Positions 49,098-54,660 of a stretch of DNA of 64,000 nucleotides are shown piece after piece. The translations under genes and the position numbers were made by a program. The notes below the pieces were generated by a model that saw nothing but the letters and a program-made list of their open reading frames with translations, was not told where the DNA came from and did no database searches. The DNA is taken from assembly GCA_024195265.1 (NCBI GenBank), contig JAJLRJ010000007.1, positions 10,280,328 to 10,344,327 on the forward strand, given 5' to 3'. The stretch is from Dendrophyllia cribrosa. Lineage: Eukaryota; Cnidaria; Anthozoa; Scleractinia; Dendrophylliidae. How positions within the stretch are numbered: position 1 is the first letter of the stretch; every line of letters starts with the position of its first letter.

Positions 49098-52000
49098 TTC
49101 GGGTGAAAATTAAAAAAACAGAAGACTGCCACTTAACCGTCGAAAATATTGAAGGGGTCTCGGCCGACAACAGTCGATCGTGCCCTCTCACTTTCAAATT
49201 CGTTCCTACTGGCCTGGCATGAAGCCTTATTGCATGCGAAAAACGACGACGTGGCAAAAAAGAAATAAATTTCCGTTTGTTAATGAAGTCACTAGTCTTA
49301 GTTCTTCCGTTATGTGGAGAGGGATGTCAATCAAAAACTGCCCTTCTTGGATGTACGGCATAGATAACAGTAACCCTGCATTTCTTATTACATCATTTTT
49401 TCGCAAAAGTACCTACACTGGTCTTCTCACTAACTTTTACAATTTGTGCCGTTATCTTACAAATTGGATCTAGTACGCACCTTGGTGGACATATTTTAGG
49501 TAAAAACATGTTCCCATCACGCATGGTAGATAATGTCATCAAACGTTATCTCAATAAGTCCTTTGTTCCTATTGATACTTCCACCATTATCAGCCGTCAA
49601 CGAAACATGCATCGTGATATATTCTCACCGGGGCTACCAACTAACAATGCCTCAGGATGTAATAAGATATGGGATAGGCCAGCCCGAGGCGGTAGCGAGT
49701 AGGTAGCTCCCTGGAGCGTGCGCTATCATCGCTGCGGGGAGGAGGGAGGGGCGTACTTAGCTAATCCTCCCCTAGCGCTATGGAAAGGACTTTTGAGGTT
49801 ATGAAGAACTGACCGCACCAGAATAAGATTATATAGCCGAAAACGTGCCAAAGTCTGCGCAACCCATTCCCACGCTACTATTCTTGGGGTTTAAAGTTAC
49901 GTAGTATGTTGAATTTTACCATTGTTTGAAGGAATCCCCGGTTAGAATAGACCCATTATTTTAATATTCAACGCAAAATCAGGCGTCTTACTCAGCGGTT
50001 TTGCAAAAATTTTGACATCAAGTTGGTTTTTTTTCTATAAATCAAGGAATCTATTCAGTGTGAAAGATAGTATACCCAAGTCACTACAATCTCGCTAGTT
50101 TACAAGTTTTCTTGCGCAGGTTGTGATATACCCACGTGTTATGTCGGCGAGACTATTGTAACCGGCATGCGCTACACGAATCTAGAGCACATTTCCACTG
50201 ACAAAAATACCCACATTCTGCATCACCTTAAAAGCTCGGAAAATTGCCGAGCTTTATTTTTCTGAAGATTGTTTTTCCATTCTGGACACCGCCTCCACCC
50301 TCTTCCAGCTCAAGATCAAGGAGGCGCTGCATATTCATTGGGAAAAACCTTCACTCAATAGACAAATTTTCCATGTCAATCTTTTACTGGCCATTAAGTT
50401 CTGTTTGTATTCTCAGTATATATTTTCTGTTCCGTTTCTTTACTATCGTCACCCCGTAATAAGTTATATTGTCCATATTTCTTGTCAAGTTGTAATTAGT
50501 TATATGTTCCACAATGTTTTTTTTACACTGTAATTAGCTATATTTTCCATGTCATAGTATCCTCTTGCATTAATTTTATATCACCCACTGCGGGTTCTGT
50601 TACTCGTGCTGAAGATGGATTAGGTTTCATCCGAAACATGTTCACATTTAAAAAACGTCGTTACCTTTTGGAAAACATTTAAAGTCATGCTAAAATAACC
50701 AAAAAATGTCACCCCTTAATTATCCCTTGGAGGAGTGGTTTGGCCCCGCCGCCTAAAGGTCAGGCTGCTGTTTGCAACGTCAATAACTTATAAACAAGCA
50801 CTAGAGCGATGGAAACAAGTGACAACCATACACCACAAGAAAAATGGCGAATTGCAAGACTCAATTCTTCTCACCGCCGACCTCTCCAAAGTTGGCCACT
50901 CTTTTCAGGGCAGAATTTAATCCTGGGCAAGACGACAGCGTTCATGAAAAATCGCCATGCGTTTCCTTTACCGAAGAAGGAAAGGAAGAAGACAAGCCAG
51001 AGACAATGCTACAAACGCGAGAAAGAAACAAGTGGAGAAAGGCGGCGCTTGCAGTTGCTATAGCCTGTTTAATCGCTTCGTTGCTGTTCAGTGCGGCTTC
51101 GTTTTTTGCTTCGGCGACCATGAACAGTTCGTCCGTTCTTGCCTCAGCTCTCGACACTTTCCTTGCGGTCTTCACTGCTCTGATTATCATTTGGAGATTT
51201 CGCGACAACACAAATAGGAAAATTGGTCCAAAAAGAGAAAGACAAGGATCGATCGCTTTTGGTGTTGCGTTCGTCGTTGACGCTTTAACAACAATCGCCG
51301 TTTCAAGTGCTCACGTAATAGACGAAATTAAACCAAAGCATTCCGAACTTATGTGGCCTTCTCTCTTAGCGTTCTCCTTCGTCTTCTGTGTTCTGGCTGC
51401 GATGGAGTTCTGGATATCATCAAAACTCAGCAGCTCCGTTCTCATTGCGCTTTGTATAGATGACGTACTGACAGGCGGTCTTATGTTCTGCCTTGCAACG
51501 GACACCTTCATTGTAGATCAACTACCACAATTGTGGTATTTGGACCATGCCATTGCCATCGGAGTTTCGCTCATCATATTACTATGTGGTAACCAGATTC
51601 TTGTGGAAATCTTCTTGTTTAAGAAACTGCCATTTCAGATTTTCAACTGATATTTCAGAGTCTGTAAAGGCATCGATTGTCATAGACCTCGTAGGGTGCA
51701 TGTGTTTCAGTTTGTAGTGGAACTGGCGAAATAAATGCGCGACTGAACTAAAAACAAACTACAAGTAAAAAGTTATGTAATAAAAAGACTTTTTCGGAGT
51801 GTTCCAAAATTGGGGTTATATATTCATTGTCTTGATTTAAATGAAAAATATACCAAAACTGATAGGGTCGAACAGTTGATCGAGGCACATAAAAAATGAC
51901 ATGAAAAGAAAGCCCAACTCAAAAATAAATAGGACTCAATTCAACTTTTATAGTGCTATAAAAAACAAATTGACAAAAGATATCGTGTGGTACGTATTTA

Positions 52001-54569
52001 AATTAAATTCAATAAGTGACATTCCACCTTTTTTAAAAACAGAGCTGCTGATAAGGAATGAATAAATGTTTTGTCGGCATTAGCACACTACAAAGACCGT
52101 AATACAACAAGACAATGCAAGGCCCACCTGGCAAGAAATATTGATGTCAAGCAAGTAATCATTAGGCCTTACAGTCGAAGCCCGTTAATGCGAACACCGA
52201 AGGGACTACGAGAACTGTCCGCATTCAGTAACGAGGTGTCCGTATCAAGCGGGTTCACATGGATGACGTAATTTTAGTGTTTTGTCGTTTTTATCTCGTG
52301 ATTACGTTAAGCGTTGAACGAGATATAGTATACGGGGACAGATGTGCAAATTAGTCACACCTTCCTTCCTTCCCTCCCTCCTTCCCTCCTTCCATGGGGT
52401 GTAAACTTTTTTTGTTATTCTCCAGTGTATTACGTCATCCATTTGTCTCATTTCAGACAATGCATAATTCCCTAGTGTATTACGTCATGTTGTCTCGTTT
52501 CAGACAATGCATGGCTCTTAGAGCCCTTTGATTAATAACAGTTGTTGTTCATGTCAAAACACGTATCGTGTCTGGGTGATTCAATTGTTCTTCATGTTAC
52601 GTACCGTGTCTGGGTAATTCAAAATGCAATTAAAACTTATTGTTGAAGCGTTTGCTTTGCAGAGAATGATCTCCTCTACAATTCGACTTATACAATACTG
52701 TCGCAGTGAACCCTTCGGTAAGTCAGTAGAATATCATAATATTGACTTAACAATAACTTGACAAGACATTGAAGGGCGTAAAAACCCCGGGTAAAAACTG
52801 ACCTAAATACATGTAATAACAGTTAGGCCACTCATGCCCGTGTGAAGGCCCCCGGGGGAAATACTCCCGTCATTTTAGGATAGGTGTGTGCCGCGAAGGT
52901 TCTTATACCCTGACCCTATTTAAAGGTAGAAAATCGAAAATCGACACCCTATTTAAGAGAAAAACGATAACTCAGAATTGTGTAAACAGGTCGTTTTTAT
53001 TTATTTTCTGTGCATCAGGCATAGAATACTAGACTAACCCTAGTTTTATTAATACGCCATCATAACTATATCTGTTTCGTTTAGCTGGGTATTTAGGTTA
53101 GTACTGTAATTTAGCTAATACAATTTATAGGAACCCCAACCAAGGATCACAATACCAAAAAGGATACCTTATTTAAGTACAGAGCACGTCAAAAACCATA
53201 CCTTATCCCGCAGCACATACCTATATAGCTTAAATATGGCAGTACCCCCCCCCCCCCCCCCCCCCCCCCGACCCGGGGTGGAGCCGTAGAGCAGCTAAAA
53301 ACTTTTCATTCGCGCGCGCTAATCCTTCGGCTCCCCATAGAACGCTTGCAACAGGCTATTTAATTTCCTCGATTTCCGTGTAATCTTCAATCCTACATTC
53401 TTCTGAACTACTGACTCTCTGTTCAAAGTACTTTTAAAATCTTCGCTTGAATCTACACACGAACTATCAGAGTATTCCTCGCCTCTCTCTGCCATTTTTT
53501 TTTACTACCAAAACGTCCGGTGACGGGATTACGACTTCCCTATATAAGCTATATAGGTATGTACCACCCCAAAGGGTATCGGGTTTTTGAGCCGCTTTGG
53601 CCTGAAAACGGGTATGGATTTTAGAGACCAGGCGTGCGTTTCTCAAAACTCCCGAAGACTTGTTGGGCTAGAAAGCTATTTTTAAAATCCAGTCTTTTTC
53701 GAGTGAAGATGAAGTTTTTGGCGCGCAAACCAGCGCATAGTTTTTCTTCAAAGTAGGATTTTATTAAACATAAATAAACTGCAAGGCTGATCTGACTACG
53801 TAAAAAAGTTGACTTTGCGAGACGAGTTCCAATAAGAACGAAACAGCTGTCCACGGTTGCAACCCCACCTTTATCGGTTTCTGTCGTATTGGTGTATCCC
53901 AAAGTCAACTTTTTTACGTAGTCAGATCAGCTTTGCAGTTTATTGTATGTTTGTTCATTTTTTTGGCTGATTAGGTCTCTCTACGTATTCCGTTAGCAAC
54001 ATTATCGTTTGCGGTCCTTTGCAGATTTTACTAGGATTTTATTGCTTAGCTGTCAATATCAAAGAAGTTGAATATTTGTTAGTAAACATCCTGCACATAA
54101 CACAGCACGTCAGGTTTGAAAACGGGTATGGGAAATGGCGTAGTTTGGTCTGAAATAGGGTCAGGCGGCTTAATTGCCCTCGGAAGTTGTGATATCTTAT
54201 ATATGTATATATATATATCTTGTTTTTCTTTCCTCACTAGCGGCAGATCCTCCTGCAACTTCATTCAAGCTCTCTCAAGAAATAACCATGTTTGTAAGGT
54301 AAGAGAAATTATATCACTGAACTATACGTTCCTTAGGCTTCAGTCCGTAGTGTAATTTGGGTAACTCTGCGCTGTCAGGGCTCTTGGCGCTGTATGCAAT
54401 CTCTACAATCTCCCTGGTCGTCGCTTTTTGGTTTGATCATGCGCGGTGCACGCGTGTTGTGGGACGGATACAGAGTTTTAAAAAACATTAAAATAAATGA
54501 CATTCCCGATCTCATGTTGACAGCACTGCCTTGGTAACAAGAAAAAGGCCGAAAGTTAAAAAAAAAGGG

Positions 54570-54607
<38 letters not shown>

Positions 54608-54621
54608 CACCGGTCTTACGA

Positions 54622-54660
<39 letters not shown>

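Noticed and set aside
50809..51063. Other overlapping frames around the TMEM163-like gene
   Set aside because: They are basic, compositionally odd shadows; only the 50844-51650 frame has six hydrophobic helices and family motifs.
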